Source: Actinomycetes bacterium (lineage in GTDB: Bacteria > Actinomycetota > Actinomycetes > Actinomycetales > Dermatophilaceae). From it: a DNA stretch of 64,000 nt. The notes under the pieces are model-generated. The model did not search any database. It saw nothing but the letters and a program-made list of their open reading frames with translations, and had not been told where the DNA came from. The number at the start of each line of letters is the position of its first letter. Within the stretch, counting starts at the first letter, position 1. This document shows positions 17,197 through 27,107 of the stretch, in pieces. Location: assembly GCA_029552065.1 (NCBI GenBank), contig JAKPEG010000117.1, positions 18,943 to 82,942 on the forward strand, read 5' to 3'. The translations under genes and the position numbers were made by a program.

Positions 17197-19134
17197 ATGG
17201 ACACCTGGCCGAGCCTGCTGCCGACGATCCTGCTCGCGACCGCCCTCCTCGTCGCGCCGGGGGTCCTCGTGCTGCGCGCCGCGGGTGTGCGAGCGAGCAT
17301 GGCGACGCTGTTCGCCGCCCCGCTGAGCGTCGCCCTCGTCGTCGTAGCAGGTCTTGCGCTCGCCCTCGTGGGTGCCCGATGGTCGCTTGCCTCGGGTGTA
17401 GCCGCGCTCGGGCTGTGCACCCTCCTCGCCGTCGGCGTCGCCCGCTTCGTGGCCTCGCGCACCGACGGTGGCACGCTCGACGACCAGCCATTCCCCTGGA
17501 CCGTCGCCGGCGCAGCCGCCCTCGTCGGCACCGCCTCGGCCTGGCTCACCCTCGCGGCCGCGGCCGAGCGCCCCGCCTCCATCCCGCAGATGCCCGACGT
17601 CGTCTTCCATCTCGGGGCCCCGGAGTGGATGGTCCGGCACGGCAGTGCCTCGCTGCTCGACGTCACCAGCTATGCACAGTTCGACAACCCCCTCTCCTAT
17701 CCGGGCGGCTGGCACGTGCTCGTCGCCGCGCTCGCCGGCTGGACCGGCCAACCGGTCGTCGTCGTCTCGCACGCCCTGCTCATCTCGGTCGTGGGGGTCG
17801 TATGGCCGCTCTCGGTGATCGCCCTCGCCCGGGTCGTGCTCGGGTCGGGCGTCGGGCTCGCCCTGGCTGCGGGGCTGCTCGCGCCGCTGTTCTCCTCGTT
17901 CCCGTGGCGCTTCCTCGCCTGGGGTCCGCTGTGGCCAAACCTGCTGTCGCTGTCGATGTTCCCCGCCGTGACGGCGGTCGCACTCTGCGCAGTCGCCCCG
18001 GCCGAACTGCTCGCGGACCGACCCTTGCCGCCTGCCCGGGCTCGACTGTTGGCGGCCGTCTGTCTCGTCGTGCTCGCGGTGGCCCAGCCCAACGCCGTCG
18101 CGACCGGGCTGGTCGCGGCGGTCTGCGTGTCCTGGTGGGCGATTCCCGTGTGGCGACGCGGGCTCACCGGCCGTTGGCGCCGCCGGCTCGTCTCCCGCCC
18201 GGCACTCGTGCTCGCCCTCGTCGCGCTCGTGGCCGCCTGGACGCCCGTCATCCCCCCGAACATGTTCATCACCAACTGGCAGGTCCAGGTCGGGGTGGGG
18301 GAGGCGCTCGTGTCGCTCGTCACCCCCGTCGACGAGTCGCCCGGATCGGCGACCCTCCTCGGCTTGCTCGTCCTTGTCGGGCTGGTCGTCCTCGCGCGCA
18401 GCCGGCCGACCCGGTGGGTGGCCGCCTTCTTCGTCGTGGGTGCCGCCCTCTTCGTCGCCCTCTACGGCGTCAACGGCGGGTGGATCCGGTTGGTGACCTG
18501 GCTGTGGTGGAACGACCAGGTCCGGCTGCGGGCGGCGATCGTCCTTCCCGCCCTGCTCGCCGCTGTGGCGGCCACCCGGTGGCTGGGAGGTGTCCTCGCA
18601 CGGCATACTCGCGGTCGACCTGGGACCTGGACGGTGGCCATCGCCGCCGCGGTCGCCGTCGCTCTCGGGGTCGGCGTGCCCGCCAACGCCGTGGCCATGC
18701 GGGTGACCTACCACGAGAGCAGTGCCTCGTGGTCGTGGCTTCGTCCGGGCGAACAGCAGGCGCTCGTCGAACTCGCCGCCCACGTGCCCGCCGGAGCGGT
18801 CGTGGCAGCAAACCCATGGCGCGGGGCGATGTTCCTCTATCCGGTGAGCGGCGTCGAGATGCTCTACCCGACGAACTACTCGCTCGCGCTTCCCGATCGC
18901 CGGCTGCTCGGAGCCAGGATCGACCGGATCCAGGCGGATCCGGCCGTCTGCGCGGCGGCCGCCCGCCAGCGCCTGCGGTTCGTCGTCACCGGGGGGGATG
19001 CCCATATCTGGGGCTATTACGAGAACCCCGCCTACGCGGGCATCGACGCCACCGTGCTCAACGGCACGTTCACCCCGGTCGCGGCGGCCGGACCCTACGT
19101 GCTGCGGGCCGTCCCCGCCTGCGTGCCGGGCTGA
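17197..19134 (+). CDS. DUF6541 polytopic membrane protein (GT-C-like)
   Basis: This 645-residue membrane protein has about fifteen hydrophobic segments and a C-terminal soluble domain of about 130 residues. Motifs such as DVVFHLGAPEWMVRHGS followed by YPGGWHVLVA, and NMFITNWQ, recur in the actinobacterial DUF6541 family, whose acidic first loop resembles GT-C glycosyltransferases. The C-terminal part has VAANPWRGAMFLYPVSGVEMLYPTNYS. It probably takes part in envelope polysaccharide assembly (inference). It starts 30 bp after lpdA and converges on a small membrane protein gene 12 bp away. Confidence 0.75.
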   Translation: MDTWPSLLPTILLATALLVAPGVLVLRAAGVRASMATLFAAPLSVALVVVAGLALALVGARWSLASGVAALGLCTLLAVGVARFVASRTDGGTLDDQPFPWTVAGAAALVGTASAWLTLAAAAERPASIPQMPDVVFHLGAPEWMVRHGSASLLDVTSYAQFDNPLSYPGGWHVLVAALAGWTGQPVVVVSHALLISVVGVVWPLSVIALARVVLGSGVGLALAAGLLAPLFSSFPWRFLAWGPLWPNLLSLSMFPAVTAVALCAVAPAELLADRPLPPARARLLAAVCLVVLAVAQPNAVATGLVAAVCVSWWAIPVWRRGLTGRWRRRLVSRPALVLALVALVAAWTPVIPPNMFITNWQVQVGVGEALVSLVTPVDESPGSATLLGLLVLVGLVVLARSRPTRWVAAFFVVGAALFVALYGVNGGWIRLVTWLWWNDQVRLRAAIVLPALLAAVAATRWLGGVLARHTRGRPGTWTVAIAAAVAVALGVGVPANAVAMRVTYHESSASWSWLRPGEQQALVELAAHVPAGAVVAANPWRGAMFLYPVSGVEMLYPTNYSLALPDRRLLGARIDRIQADPAVCAAAARQRLRFVVTGGDAHIWGYYENPAYAGIDATVLNGTFTPVAAAGPYVLRAVPACVPG

Positions 19135-19146
19135 GCCGCGCCGAGA

Positions 19147-19359
19147 TCAGTCCGCTTCGGGGCCGGGGCCGTCCCGGTCGCCGCCGTCGGTGCCCTCGAC
19201 CTGCGCCCGGTATGCCGCGTCCTCCCGGGCCCAGCGCGCCCGCCGGTCGCGGGAGATGCGGCGTCGCAGCAGCCGCATCGCCGGCCAGACGACCCCCACG
19301 ACGACCACGAGGACGAGGAGGTTGACGAGGAAGGACCCCGCCGAGGCACCGGAGGACAC
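19147..19359 (-). CDS. Small single-pass membrane protein downstream of the carboxylase
   Basis: This 70-residue protein begins at GTG with a GGAG about 5 nt upstream. It has one transmembrane helix (about residues 10-30) followed by a highly basic and then acidic tail (RRRISRDRRARWAREDAAYRAQ). It starts 10 bp after the carboxylase alpha-subunit stop and could be co-transcribed. I do not recognise a family; small proteins of this kind are common beside acc genes in actinobacteria, but the role is unknown. Confidence 0.55.
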   Translation of the reverse strand: MSSGASAGSFLVNLLVLVVVVGVVWPAMRLLRRRISRDRRARWAREDAAYRAQVEGTDGGDRDGPGPEAD

Positions 19360-19369
19360 GAGGCTCCGT

Positions 19370-21151
19370 TCAGCCCTCGGGGCTGGTGATCTCGGCGAGC
19401 ACGGTGCCGCTGGCCACGGTCTCGCCGACCACGGCCTTGAGGCCGGAGATCACGCCGTCCTTGTGCGCCTTGATCGGCTGCTCCATCTTCATCGCCTCGA
19501 GCACGACGACGACGTCGCCGGTCGCGACCGCCTGGCCCTCCTCGACCGCAACCTTGACGATCGTCCCCTGCATGGGGGCGGTGACCGCGTCGCCGGAGGC
19601 CTCGGCGCCCTTGGCCGCGCCGGCCCGCTTGGGGGCCTTCTTTCGCGCCGCCGGTCCGGCGGCGGCACCGCCGCCGAGGCTGAGTCCGCCGGGGAGGGTG
19701 ACCTCGATCCGCTTGCCGCCCACTTCGACGACGACCCGCTGGCGCTCCTCGGCCTCGGGTGCGTCACCGGGGGACCCGGCATAGGGCGGGATCGTGTTGT
19801 CGAACTCGGTCTCGATCCACCGCGTGTGGATCGTGAAGGGTGCGTCGCCCTCGGGGGCGAAGGCCGGGTCGGAGACGACGGCCCGATGGAATGGGGTGAC
19901 CGTGGGCATCCCCTCGATGACGAGCTCGTCGAGCGCGCGGCGGGCCCGCTCGAGGGCCTGGTGCCGGTCGCGGCCGGTGACGATGAGCTTGGCGATCATC
20001 GAGTCGAAGGCCCCGGCGACGGTGTCACCCTGGACGATGCCTGCGTCCCAACGCACACCGGGGCCCTGGGGGACGACCATCGTCGTCACCGTGCCCGGGG
20101 CGGGGAGGAAGCCGCGGCCGGCGTCCTCGCCGTTGATCCGGAACTCGATCGAGTGCGCATGCGGTGTCGGGTCGTCGAACGAGAGTGCCTCGCCGTTGGC
20201 GATGGTGAACTGTTCGCGGACCAGGTCGATCCCGGTGACCTCCTCGGTCACCGGGTGCTCGACCTGCAGCCGGGTGTTGACCTCGAGGAAGGAGATGTCT
20301 CCGGCCGGGCCGACGAGGAACTCGCAGGTGCCGGCCCCGACGTAGTGGGCCTCGCGGAGGATCGCCTTGGAGGCACGGACGAGTTCGGCGTGCTGGGCCT
20401 CGGTGAGGAAGGGCGCCGGGGCCTCCTCGACGAGCTTCTGGTTGCGTCGCTGGAGCGAGCAGTCGCGGGTGGAGACGACGACGACGTTGCCGTGGCTGTC
20501 GGCGAGGCACTGGGTCTCGACGTGCCGGGGCCGGTCGAGGAAGCGCTCGACGAAGCATTCGCCCCGGCCGAAGGCGGTGACCGCCTCGCGGACCGCCGAG
20601 TCGTAGAGCTCGGGGATCTCCTCGATGGTCCGGGCCACCTTGAGCCCTCGTCCGCCACCGCCGTAGGCCGCCTTGATCGCCACCGGGAGGCCGTGCTCCT
20701 GCGCGAAGGCGACGACCTCGTCGGGCCCGCTCACCGGGTCGGAAGTGCCGGGCACGAGCGGTGCGTCGGCCTTGAGGGCGATGTGTCGAGCCTTGACCTT
20801 GTCGCCCAGGGCGTCGATCGCCTCGGGGCCGGGGCCGATCCACACGAGCCCGGCGTCGATGACCGCCTGGGCGAAGATCGCGTTCTCGGCGAGGAAGCCG
20901 TAGCCGGGGTGCACCGCGTCGGCGCCGGACTGCGCGGCGACGGCGAGCAGCTTGTCCTGGACGAGGTAACTGTCGCCGGGCGTCGACCCGTTCAAGGCAT
21001 AGGCCTCGTCGGCCACCTTCACGTGCAGGGAGTCGCGGTCGGGGTCGGCGTAGACGGCCACGGAGGCGATCCCGGCGTCCTTGCAGGCCCGCGCGATCCG
21101 GACCGCGATCTCGCCGCGGTTAGCGATGAGCACCTTGGAGATTCTCGCCAT
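19370..21151 (-). CDS. Acyl-CoA carboxylase alpha subunit (biotin carboxylase fused to biotin carrier)
   Basis: This 593-residue protein has an N-terminal biotin carboxylase domain ([30 protein letters not shown]-grasp glycine loop [14 protein letters not shown], and [18 protein letters not shown] with active-site residues). An Ala/Lys-rich linker and a C-terminal biotin carrier domain with biotinyl lysine K555 in EAMKMEQ follow. It carboxylates biotin using ATP and bicarbonate for a separate carboxyltransferase beta subunit. Candidates are the AccD-like gene at 24.1 kb or others elsewhere, so it may be shared. The internal start ATG at 21151 gives the family's normal N-terminus; the frame extends 150 bp further without support. 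Confidence 0.95.
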   Translation of the reverse strand: MARISKVLIANRGEIAVRIARACKDAGIASVAVYADPDRDSLHVKVADEAYALNGSTPGDSYLVQDKLLAVAAQSGADAVHPGYGFLAENAIFAQAVIDAGLVWIGPGPEAIDALGDKVKARHIALKADAPLVPGTSDPVSGPDEVVAFAQEHGLPVAIKAAYGGGGRGLKVARTIEEIPELYDSAVREAVTAFGRGECFVERFLDRPRHVETQCLADSHGNVVVVSTRDCSLQRRNQKLVEEAPAPFLTEAQHAELVRASKAILREAHYVGAGTCEFLVGPAGDISFLEVNTRLQVEHPVTEEVTGIDLVREQFTIANGEALSFDDPTPHAHSIEFRINGEDAGRGFLPAPGTVTTMVVPQGPGVRWDAGIVQGDTVAGAFDSMIAKLIVTGRDRHQALERARRALDELVIEGMPTVTPFHRAVVSDPAFAPEGDAPFTIHTRWIETEFDNTIPPYAGSPGDAPEAEERQRVVVEVGGKRIEVTLPGGLSLGGGAAAGPAARKKAPKRAGAAKGAEASGDAVTAPMQGTIVKVAVEEGQAVATGDVVVVLEAMKMEQPIKAHKDGVISGLKAVVGETVASGTVLAEITSPEG

Positions 21152-21291
21152 AGGGCGGAGCCTATCGCCCGACCCGCGAGCCGTCAGTGGGCCCGAGAGG
21201 GAGTCGTGGCTCACGTCGGCGTGGTCACGTGGGGGTCGGGCGGGGACCGGTAGAGAGGCGGCCGGGCGACCGCACGGCATACGGTGTGGTC

Positions 21292-22122
21292 GTGACCCTT
21301 CCACCCGTTCCCGCCCGCGCCCTGCGCGCCGGAGCCGCGACCGTCGAGATTCCCACCCTCGGATTCGGCACCTGGGAGGTCCCCGACGACCTCGTCGGTG
21401 GCGCCCTCGCCGAGGCCTTCGCCGCGGGCTACCGGCACGTCGACACCGCGCGCCTCTACCGCAACGAGGAGGGGGTCGGCCGTGCGGTCCGCGACTCGGG
21501 TATGCCGCGCGGCGACGTCTTCGTCACGACCAAGGTCTGGCAGACGGACTTCGGTCGGGTGCGTGCGGCGTTCGAGGGATCGATGGCGCGCCTCGGGCTC
21601 GACGTGCTCGACCTCCTGCTGCTGCACTGGCCCGCCCCGGCGCAGGATCGCTACGTCCAGGCCTGGCGCGACCTGCTCGCGCTGCGCGAGGAGGGTCGGG
21701 TCCGCGCCGTCGGGGTCTGCAACTTCCAGATCCCGCACCTGCAGCGTCTGGCCGACGAGACCGGTGAACTGCCGGCGATCAACCAGGTCGAGTTGCATCC
21801 GCTGTTCCAGCAGGGAGCACTTCGCGATTTCCACGCGCGCCACGGCATCGTCACCGAATCGTGGAGTCCGCTCGCCCGGGGCCACCTCGTCGACGACCCG
21901 ATCGTGGCCGCCGTCGCCGCCAAGCATCGGGTGACCTGGGCGCAGGTCGTCCTGCGCTGGCACCTGCAACTCGGCCTCGTCGTCATCCCGCGGTCGGTGA
22001 CGCCGTCCCGGATCCGGGAGAACATCGACCTGTTCGGTTTCGCGCTCGACGAGTCCGACATGTCCGCGCTCGCCGCCCTCGATCGCGACCTGCGCACCGG
22101 ACCGGACCCCGACACGTTCTGA
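21292..22122 (+). CDS. Aldo/keto reductase
   Basis: This 276-residue NADPH-dependent oxidoreductase of the AKR superfamily (AKR5-like 2,5-diketo-gluconate reductase group) has the catalytic tetrad: Asp in [10 protein letters not shown], its Tyr, Lys in VTTKVW and His in LLLHWP. NADPH-binding residues lie in [20 protein letters not shown]. Substrate is unknown. It diverges from the carboxylase alpha gene and converges on the MerR regulator. The start is uncertain between GTG at 21286 and 21292; both follow a GTATGCCG-type octamer. Confidence 0.9.
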   Translation: MTLPPVPARALRAGAATVEIPTLGFGTWEVPDDLVGGALAEAFAAGYRHVDTARLYRNEEGVGRAVRDSGMPRGDVFVTTKVWQTDFGRVRAAFEGSMARLGLDVLDLLLLHWPAPAQDRYVQAWRDLLALREEGRVRAVGVCNFQIPHLQRLADETGELPAINQVELHPLFQQGALRDFHARHGIVTESWSPLARGHLVDDPIVAAVAAKHRVTWAQVVLRWHLQLGLVVIPRSVTPSRIRENIDLFGFALDESDMSALAALDRDLRTGPDPDTF

Positions 22123-22205
22123 ACCCAGGGTCCGCTCGGGCGGCGAGTCGACGCCGGGTGTGGCGGGGAACGGACGGACCCGCCGCTCCGTGGGATTCCC
22201 GCGTC

Positions 22206-22643
22206 TCAGCTGTGTCGTTCGAGGTCTTCGCGGCAGGACGCTTCGAAGGCCGTCAACTCGGCGAGCGATTCGTCGATGTCCCGGCGTCGGGCCTCCAGCT
22301 CGGCACGTCGCACCTGGGCCTGGCCGATCGCATATTCGAGTTGGCTGGCCTTGCCCCGGGGGGCGTCGTAGAGGTCGACGATCGTGCGGATCTCCTCGAG
22401 GGGGAACCCCAGGCGCTTGCCGCGCAGGACGAGCGCGAGGCGGGTGCGGTCACGTCGGTGGTAGACCCGCTGGGTCCCACGACGCTCGGGGGTGACCAGC
22501 CCGAGTTCCTCGTAGTGACGCACGGTGCGGTGGGTGACCCCGAACTCCTGGGCGATCTCGCGGATCGTCCAGGTGCGGGGAGGGCCGCTCGTGCTCACCG
22601 GGCCAGTGTGCTGTGAGTTGGGTCGCATCGCACGCAGGGACAC
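22206..22643 (-). CDS. MerR-family transcriptional regulator (LiuR-like, of acyl-CoA catabolism)
   Basis: This 145-residue regulator has an N-terminal winged helix (WTIREIAQEFGVTHRTVRHYEELGLVTPERR, about residues 24-54). RVYHRRDRTRLALVLRGKRLGFPLEEI follows, then a C-terminal coiled coil. No cysteine metal-binding set is visible. A strong Shine-Dalgarno (GGGGAGG) precedes the GTG at 22643, which favours the longer start over GTG at 22598. It diverges from an acyl-CoA dehydrogenase gene, and an ACGT-repeat operator lies in the 135 bp between them. That matches the architecture of MerR regulators of branched-chain acyl-CoA degradation. Control of its own gene and the acd-carboxylase pair is likely. 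Confidence 0.86.
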   Translation of the reverse strand: MSLRAMRPNSQHTGPVSTSGPPRTWTIREIAQEFGVTHRTVRHYEELGLVTPERRGTQRVYHRRDRTRLALVLRGKRLGFPLEEIRTIVDLYDAPRGKASQLEYAIGQAQVRRAELEARRRDIDESLAELTAFEASCREDLERHS

Positions 22644-22705
22644 GGCCGCGCCTCCCCGGAACTCGCTCGCCGGGGTCTCGCGCGCTTGCCATGGGGCGGA
22701 GCATG

Positions 22706-22730
22706 CTTTACGTTAACGTCAACGTCAACT
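22706..22730. promoter_or_regulatory. Probable MerR (LiuR-like) operator: three ACGT boxes at 6-bp spacing
   Basis: Between the divergent MerR and acyl-CoA dehydrogenase genes the sequence TTTACGTTAACGTCAACG continues with TCAA. ACGT recurs every six bases, and the first two boxes form an inverted repeat around TTAACG. LiuR-type MerR sites are of the form TTTACGT..ACGTAAA (family knowledge from memory). The G+C content drops locally, consistent with a promoter. Confidence 0.6.
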
Positions 22731-22777
22731 TGTCGGGGACGTGCGACGCCTCCCCGGTATGCCGTCGGGAGGCTGTC

Positions 22778-23989
22778 ATGTTCGAGCTGAGCGCCGACCA
22801 CGAGGAGTTCCGCGCCCTCGTCCGTGAGTTCGCCGAGGCGGAGATCGAACCGCGGGTGGCGCAGTGGGACCGGGATTCCCACTTCCCCGTCGAGCTGATC
22901 CCCAAACTGGGGGAGCTGGGGCTGTTCGGGCTCACCGTGCCCGAGGAGTACGGCGGCACCCGCAAGGCCGCGGGTTCGGGCGCGCATGCGGGCGAATCCG
23001 GCGGCGACTTCACCATGCTGTGCGTGGCCATCGAGGAGCTCGGCCGGGTCGACCAGGCGCTCGGGATCACGCTCGAGGCCGGGGTCGGGCTGGGCATCAA
23101 CCCCATCCTCACTTTCGGCTCGGACGAGCAGAAGGCTCGGTGGCTCCCGGACCTCGCGGCCGGCCGCACGCTGGCCGGTTTCGGCCTCACCGAGCCCGAC
23201 GCGGGCTCGGACGCGGGCGGCACGAGGACCAAGGCGACCCTGTCCGACGGGCATTGGACGGTCAACGGGGCCAAGTCCTTCATCACGAACTCCGGATCCG
23301 AGATCACCTCCGTCGTGACGGTCACCGCTCGCACGGGCACCCGTGAGGACGGCAGCGCCGAGATCAGCGCCATCATGATCCCTTCGGGGACAACGGGTTT
23401 CACGGTGGCGCCCCCCTACCACAAGCTCGGCTGGCACATCTCGGACACGCACGGACTGTCCTTCGAGGACTGCCGGGTGCCCGAGGCCAACCTCCTGGGC
23501 AGGCGCGGCAAGGGTTTCGCCCAGTTCCTCGCCACCCTCGACGACGGCCGGATCGCCATCGCCGCGCTCGCCACCGGGTGCGTCCAGCGGATGCTCGAGG
23601 AGGCCACGGCATACAGCAAGGCACGGTTGGCCTTCGGCAAGCCGATCGCCACCTACCAGGGGGTCTCCTTCCAGGTGGCCGACCTCGCGGTGATGGCGCA
23701 GGCGTGCCGACTGCTCACCTACCAGGCGGCTTGGCTCAAGGACGAGTTCGATGCCGGGCGCCGGACCATGGCCGAGGTCAAGCAGGCCGCCTCGATCGCC
23801 AAGCTCTACACGAGCGAGGCCGCCGTCAGCGCCACCCGGATCGCCACGCAGGTCTTCGGCGGCAACGGCTTCATGGAGGAATACCCGGTCGCGCGGTTCT
23901 ACCGCGATGCCAAGATCCTCGAGATCGGCGAGGGCACGTCCGAGGTCCAGCGGATGCTCATCGCCCGCGGCCTCGGTCTGCCCTCGTGA
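22778..23989 (+). CDS. Acyl-CoA dehydrogenase
   Basis: This 403-residue flavoprotein oxidises an acyl-CoA to the 2,3-enoyl-CoA. Motifs are GLTVPEEYGG, GFGLTEPDAGSDAGGTRTKA (FAD binding), NGAKSFITNSG, ARLAFGKPI, QVFGGNGFMEEYPVARFYRDAKI and the C-terminal IGEGTSEVQRMLIAR. The Glu of EEYPVARFYRD is at the position used as catalytic base in medium-chain-type enzymes. GGGAGG lies 7 nt before the ATG. The gene is probably co-transcribed with the carboxyltransferase 62 bp downstream. With the LiuR-like operator this suggests a branched-chain or isoprenoid acyl-CoA substrate, which is inference. Confidence 0.93.
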   Translation: MFELSADHEEFRALVREFAEAEIEPRVAQWDRDSHFPVELIPKLGELGLFGLTVPEEYGGTRKAAGSGAHAGESGGDFTMLCVAIEELGRVDQALGITLEAGVGLGINPILTFGSDEQKARWLPDLAAGRTLAGFGLTEPDAGSDAGGTRTKATLSDGHWTVNGAKSFITNSGSEITSVVTVTARTGTREDGSAEISAIMIPSGTTGFTVAPPYHKLGWHISDTHGLSFEDCRVPEANLLGRRGKGFAQFLATLDDGRIAIAALATGCVQRMLEEATAYSKARLAFGKPIATYQGVSFQVADLAVMAQACRLLTYQAAWLKDEFDAGRRTMAEVKQAASIAKLYTSEAAVSATRIATQVFGGNGFMEEYPVARFYRDAKILEIGEGTSEVQRMLIARGLGLPS

Positions 23990-24051
23990 GCGCTCCGCGC
24001 CGCTGCGCCCCGACAGTCGCCCCCGCGCCGACCCCCGCGAGAGGATGAGGT

Positions 24052-25656
24052 ATGCCGCCCAGCAGCGACCCGACCCGACTCACCGAGGCGCCCTTCGCCG
24101 GTCCCACCGAGGGCGGCGACCCCGCAGTCGACGACCTCCGCGAACGCTTCGCGGCGGCATACCGGGCGAGCGCGGCGCCGCTCACCGCCGGGCTCGGGGC
24201 CAAGCTGGCCCAGCAGGGGAAGATGTACGTCCGCGACCGGATCGCGGCGCTCTTCGACGAGGGGTCCTTCGTCGAGGACGGGCGCTATGCCAACGCCCTC
24301 GCCGGTGACCTGCCCGCGGACGGGGTCGTCACGGGGCGCGGGCTGGTCGACGGCCGGCCGGCCGTGGTCATCGCAAACGACCCCACCGTGAAGGCGGGGT
24401 CGTGGGGTGCTCGGACGGTCGAGAAGATCGTCCGCGCGACCGAACTGGCCCTGCGCGAGGAACTGCCGGTCTTCTGGTTCGTCGACTCCGCAGGCGCGCG
24501 GATCACCGACCAGGTGGAGATGTTCCCCGGACGTCGCGGGGCGGGGCGGATCTTCCACAACCAGGTGATGCTCTCGGGCAAGGTGCCGCAGATCTGCTGC
24601 CTGTTCGGACCGAGCGCGGCGGGCGGCGCCTACATCCCCAGCTTCTGCGACATCATCGTCATGGTCGAAGGCAATGCCTCGATGTACCTCGGGAGCCCCC
24701 GGATGGCCGAGATGGTCGTGGGGGAGAAGGTCACCCTCGAGGAGATGGGCGGGGCGCGGATGCACTGCACCGTGTCCGGCGTCGGCGACATCCTCGCCCA
24801 GGACGACCTCGAGGCCATCGAGATCGCCACGCACTACTTCTCCTACGTCCCGAGCAACTGGCGGGAGAACCCGCCGGTCTACCACCCGGAGGAGCCCACG
24901 GCCCCGCTCACGCGGCATACCGTCCCCGAGCGGGAGAGCGAACCGTTCGACATCCACACCGTCATCGACGGGCTCGTCGACGACGACTCGTTCTTCGAGA
25001 TCAAGCCCCTGTTCGCCGCCGAACTCGTCGTCGGCTTCGGCCGGATGAACGGCGAGACGGTGGGCATCCTCGCCAACAACTCTGCGGTCAAGGGCGGGGT
25101 GTTGTTCACCGACTCGGCCGACAAGGCGGCGCGGTTCATCTGGCTCTGCGACGCCTTCTCGATCCCGATCGTCTATCTCGCCGACGTGCCCGGCTTCATG
25201 ATCGGCTCCGAGGTCGAGCGCGGGGGAATCATCCGCCACGGCGCGAAGATGGTGTCGGCGGTGTCCGAGGCCACCGTGCCGCAGTTCTGCGTCGTCGTCC
25301 GCAAGGCCTACGGCGCGGGGCTCTACGCGATGGGCGGGCCGGGTTTCGGGCCGGACGCGACGCTCGCACTGCCGACCGCCAAGATCGCCGTCATGGGTCC
25401 CGAGGCCGCCGTCAACGCGGTCTACGCCAACAAGATCGCCTCGATCGCCGACCCCGACGCGCGCGCGGCCTACGTGGCCGAGAGACGGGCCGAATACGAG
25501 CAGGACGTCGACCTCGAACGGCTCGCCGCCGACCTCGTCGTCGACCAGGTGCTCGAGGCCGATGTGCTGCGCGAGGAGCTTCTCCTGCGGCTGCGCTATG
25601 CCGCGCGCCGCGACCGGCACTTCAGTGAGCGGCGCCGCTCGGTCCCGCCCGTCTGA
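24052..25656 (+). CDS. Acyl-CoA carboxylase beta subunit (carboxyltransferase, methylcrotonoyl-type)
   Basis: This 534-residue carboxyltransferase has the two crotonase-like halves. The oxyanion regions are GPSAAGGAYIPSFCD and RKAYGAGLYAMGGPGF, and VPGFMIGSEVERGGIIRHGAKM is also present. The length and the missing biotin domain fit a beta subunit that works with a biotin carboxylase such as that at 19.4-21.2 kb. Context (MerR, acyl-CoA dehydrogenase) favours methylcrotonoyl- or geranoyl-CoA carboxylase, but propionyl-CoA is possible. The ATG start is part of the octamer GTATGCCG, immediately after the Shine-Dalgarno GAGGATGAGG. Confidence 0.9.
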   Translation: MPPSSDPTRLTEAPFAGPTEGGDPAVDDLRERFAAAYRASAAPLTAGLGAKLAQQGKMYVRDRIAALFDEGSFVEDGRYANALAGDLPADGVVTGRGLVDGRPAVVIANDPTVKAGSWGARTVEKIVRATELALREELPVFWFVDSAGARITDQVEMFPGRRGAGRIFHNQVMLSGKVPQICCLFGPSAAGGAYIPSFCDIIVMVEGNASMYLGSPRMAEMVVGEKVTLEEMGGARMHCTVSGVGDILAQDDLEAIEIATHYFSYVPSNWRENPPVYHPEEPTAPLTRHTVPERESEPFDIHTVIDGLVDDDSFFEIKPLFAAELVVGFGRMNGETVGILANNSAVKGGVLFTDSADKAARFIWLCDAFSIPIVYLADVPGFMIGSEVERGGIIRHGAKMVSAVSEATVPQFCVVVRKAYGAGLYAMGGPGFGPDATLALPTAKIAVMGPEAAVNAVYANKIASIADPDARAAYVAERRAEYEQDVDLERLAADLVVDQVLEADVLREELLLRLRYAARRDRHFSERRRSVPPV

Positions 25657-25787
25657 GACTTTCGACCCAACGGAGCAGGTGGCCGGGGCACCTTCCGGAC
25701 ACGACTCGACCACCGGCGCCACCCCCCCGTGCGCAGCGTGCGAGCGCCTTGCGAGCCATGCGGCATACCGGCCCTAGAGTGACCGCC

Positions 25788-27107
25788 ATGAACGAGCGAC
25801 GCGGCGAGGCGATCGCGCGCGCGTTCACCGCACCTGCACCGCCCGACGAGCAGGTCGACCTGCCCGCGCGGCTCGAAGATCCGGTCGCGGCCCCGTGGTG
25901 GCGTCGGTTCGCAGTCTGGTTCCCACTCGCCGTGTATGCCGCCACGCGGCTCGTCGACGCCGTCTACTTCGCGGTCATGCAGCGCGCGCAGATCGCCATG
26001 TATCCCGGCAACGGTGCCGCCCGGGTCCTCTTCCCCGAACCTGCCGCCCCGGGCTACTGGCCGGTCATGGCCAACTGGGACGGGCAGTGGTATCACGAGA
26101 TCGCGAGGTTCGGCTATCCGGACCCGCTCCCGCTGGATCCGGAGACCGGCCGGGTGGCGCAGAATCCGTGGGCCTTCTACCCGGTCTTCCCCATGACGAC
26201 CCGCGCCGTCATGTGGCTCACCCACGGCGACTTCTACGTCGTCGGCTCGACCCTGTCCCTCCTGGTCGGCGCGGTCGCCGTCGTGCTGCTCTTCCGACTG
26301 GTCGACCGAGCCGCCGGACGATGGTCGGCGATCGTCGGGACCGTCGCCACCACGACGTGGGTGGCCGCCCCGGTCCTGCAGACGTGTTACACCGAGTCCT
26401 GGGCGCTGCTGGTCATCGTCCTGCTCCTCACCGCGCTGCGGGCACGCCGCTACGGCTGGGTGGCCGTGCTGCTCGTCGTGCTGGCCCTCACCCGCAACCT
26501 CGTGCTCATCGCGGCGCCGGTGCTGCTCGTCCACGGGCTCGTGCGCTGGCTGCGCCGCGACCGTGACCCCTTTCCGGTCCGGCACCGTGTCGCCGTCCCC
26601 GTCCTCGCCGCCTTCGCGGGCGTGCTCACCCTGCTGTGGCCGACGATCTGCCGCCTGGTCACGGGCGACCAGGACGGCTATGCCAAGACGATGGCGGCCT
26701 GGGGGGTCGACGCCTTCGAGATCAAGCTGCACACGTGGATCGACTACGTGCGCTACGACTACGGGTATACCGGTTGGGCGGTCTGCGTGCTGGGCCTCGG
26801 TTGGTTCGTCCGCTGCATGCTCTCCGAACGCACCGCCCGCTGGGGCCCGGAGCTGTGGGCGTGGGCCGGCGCCTACCCGGCATACGTCATCCTCGTCACG
26901 GGGGTCGGGCCGTCGCGGATCCGCTACGCACTGCTCGCCTGGCCGGTCTTCCTCCTGCTCGCGTGGATCCTCGACCGGCCTCGGTTGCGCCCTCGTCGAG
27001 CGTGGTGGCTCGGGGGTTACGCCCTCGTGCTCGTCTCGCTGCAGGGCTGGTGGGTGTGGAATTACTGGGTGATCCAGTACCTCGGCCCGGACGTCCAGTT
27101 CCCGTGA
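25788..27107 (+). CDS. GT-C membrane mannosyltransferase-like protein (PIG-V-like)
   Basis: This 439-residue polytopic membrane protein has a soluble N-terminus of about 40 residues, then about ten hydrophobic segments. The first periplasmic loop has MANWDGQWYHEIARFGYP, which has the acidic and W-D..WY pattern of PIG-V-like GT-C mannosyltransferases. NPWAFYPVFP and a later HTWIDYVRYDYGYTGW follow. I infer transfer of a sugar from polyprenyl phosphate to an envelope glycolipid or glycan; the substrate is unknown. It overlaps the next membrane protein gene by GTGA, which indicates a two-gene operon. Confidence 0.75.
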   Translation: MNERRGEAIARAFTAPAPPDEQVDLPARLEDPVAAPWWRRFAVWFPLAVYAATRLVDAVYFAVMQRAQIAMYPGNGAARVLFPEPAAPGYWPVMANWDGQWYHEIARFGYPDPLPLDPETGRVAQNPWAFYPVFPMTTRAVMWLTHGDFYVVGSTLSLLVGAVAVVLLFRLVDRAAGRWSAIVGTVATTTWVAAPVLQTCYTESWALLVIVLLLTALRARRYGWVAVLLVVLALTRNLVLIAAPVLLVHGLVRWLRRDRDPFPVRHRVAVPVLAAFAGVLTLLWPTICRLVTGDQDGYAKTMAAWGVDAFEIKLHTWIDYVRYDYGYTGWAVCVLGLGWFVRCMLSERTARWGPELWAWAGAYPAYVILVTGVGPSRIRYALLAWPVFLLLAWILDRPRLRPRRAWWLGGYALVLVSLQGWWVWNYWVIQYLGPDVQFP

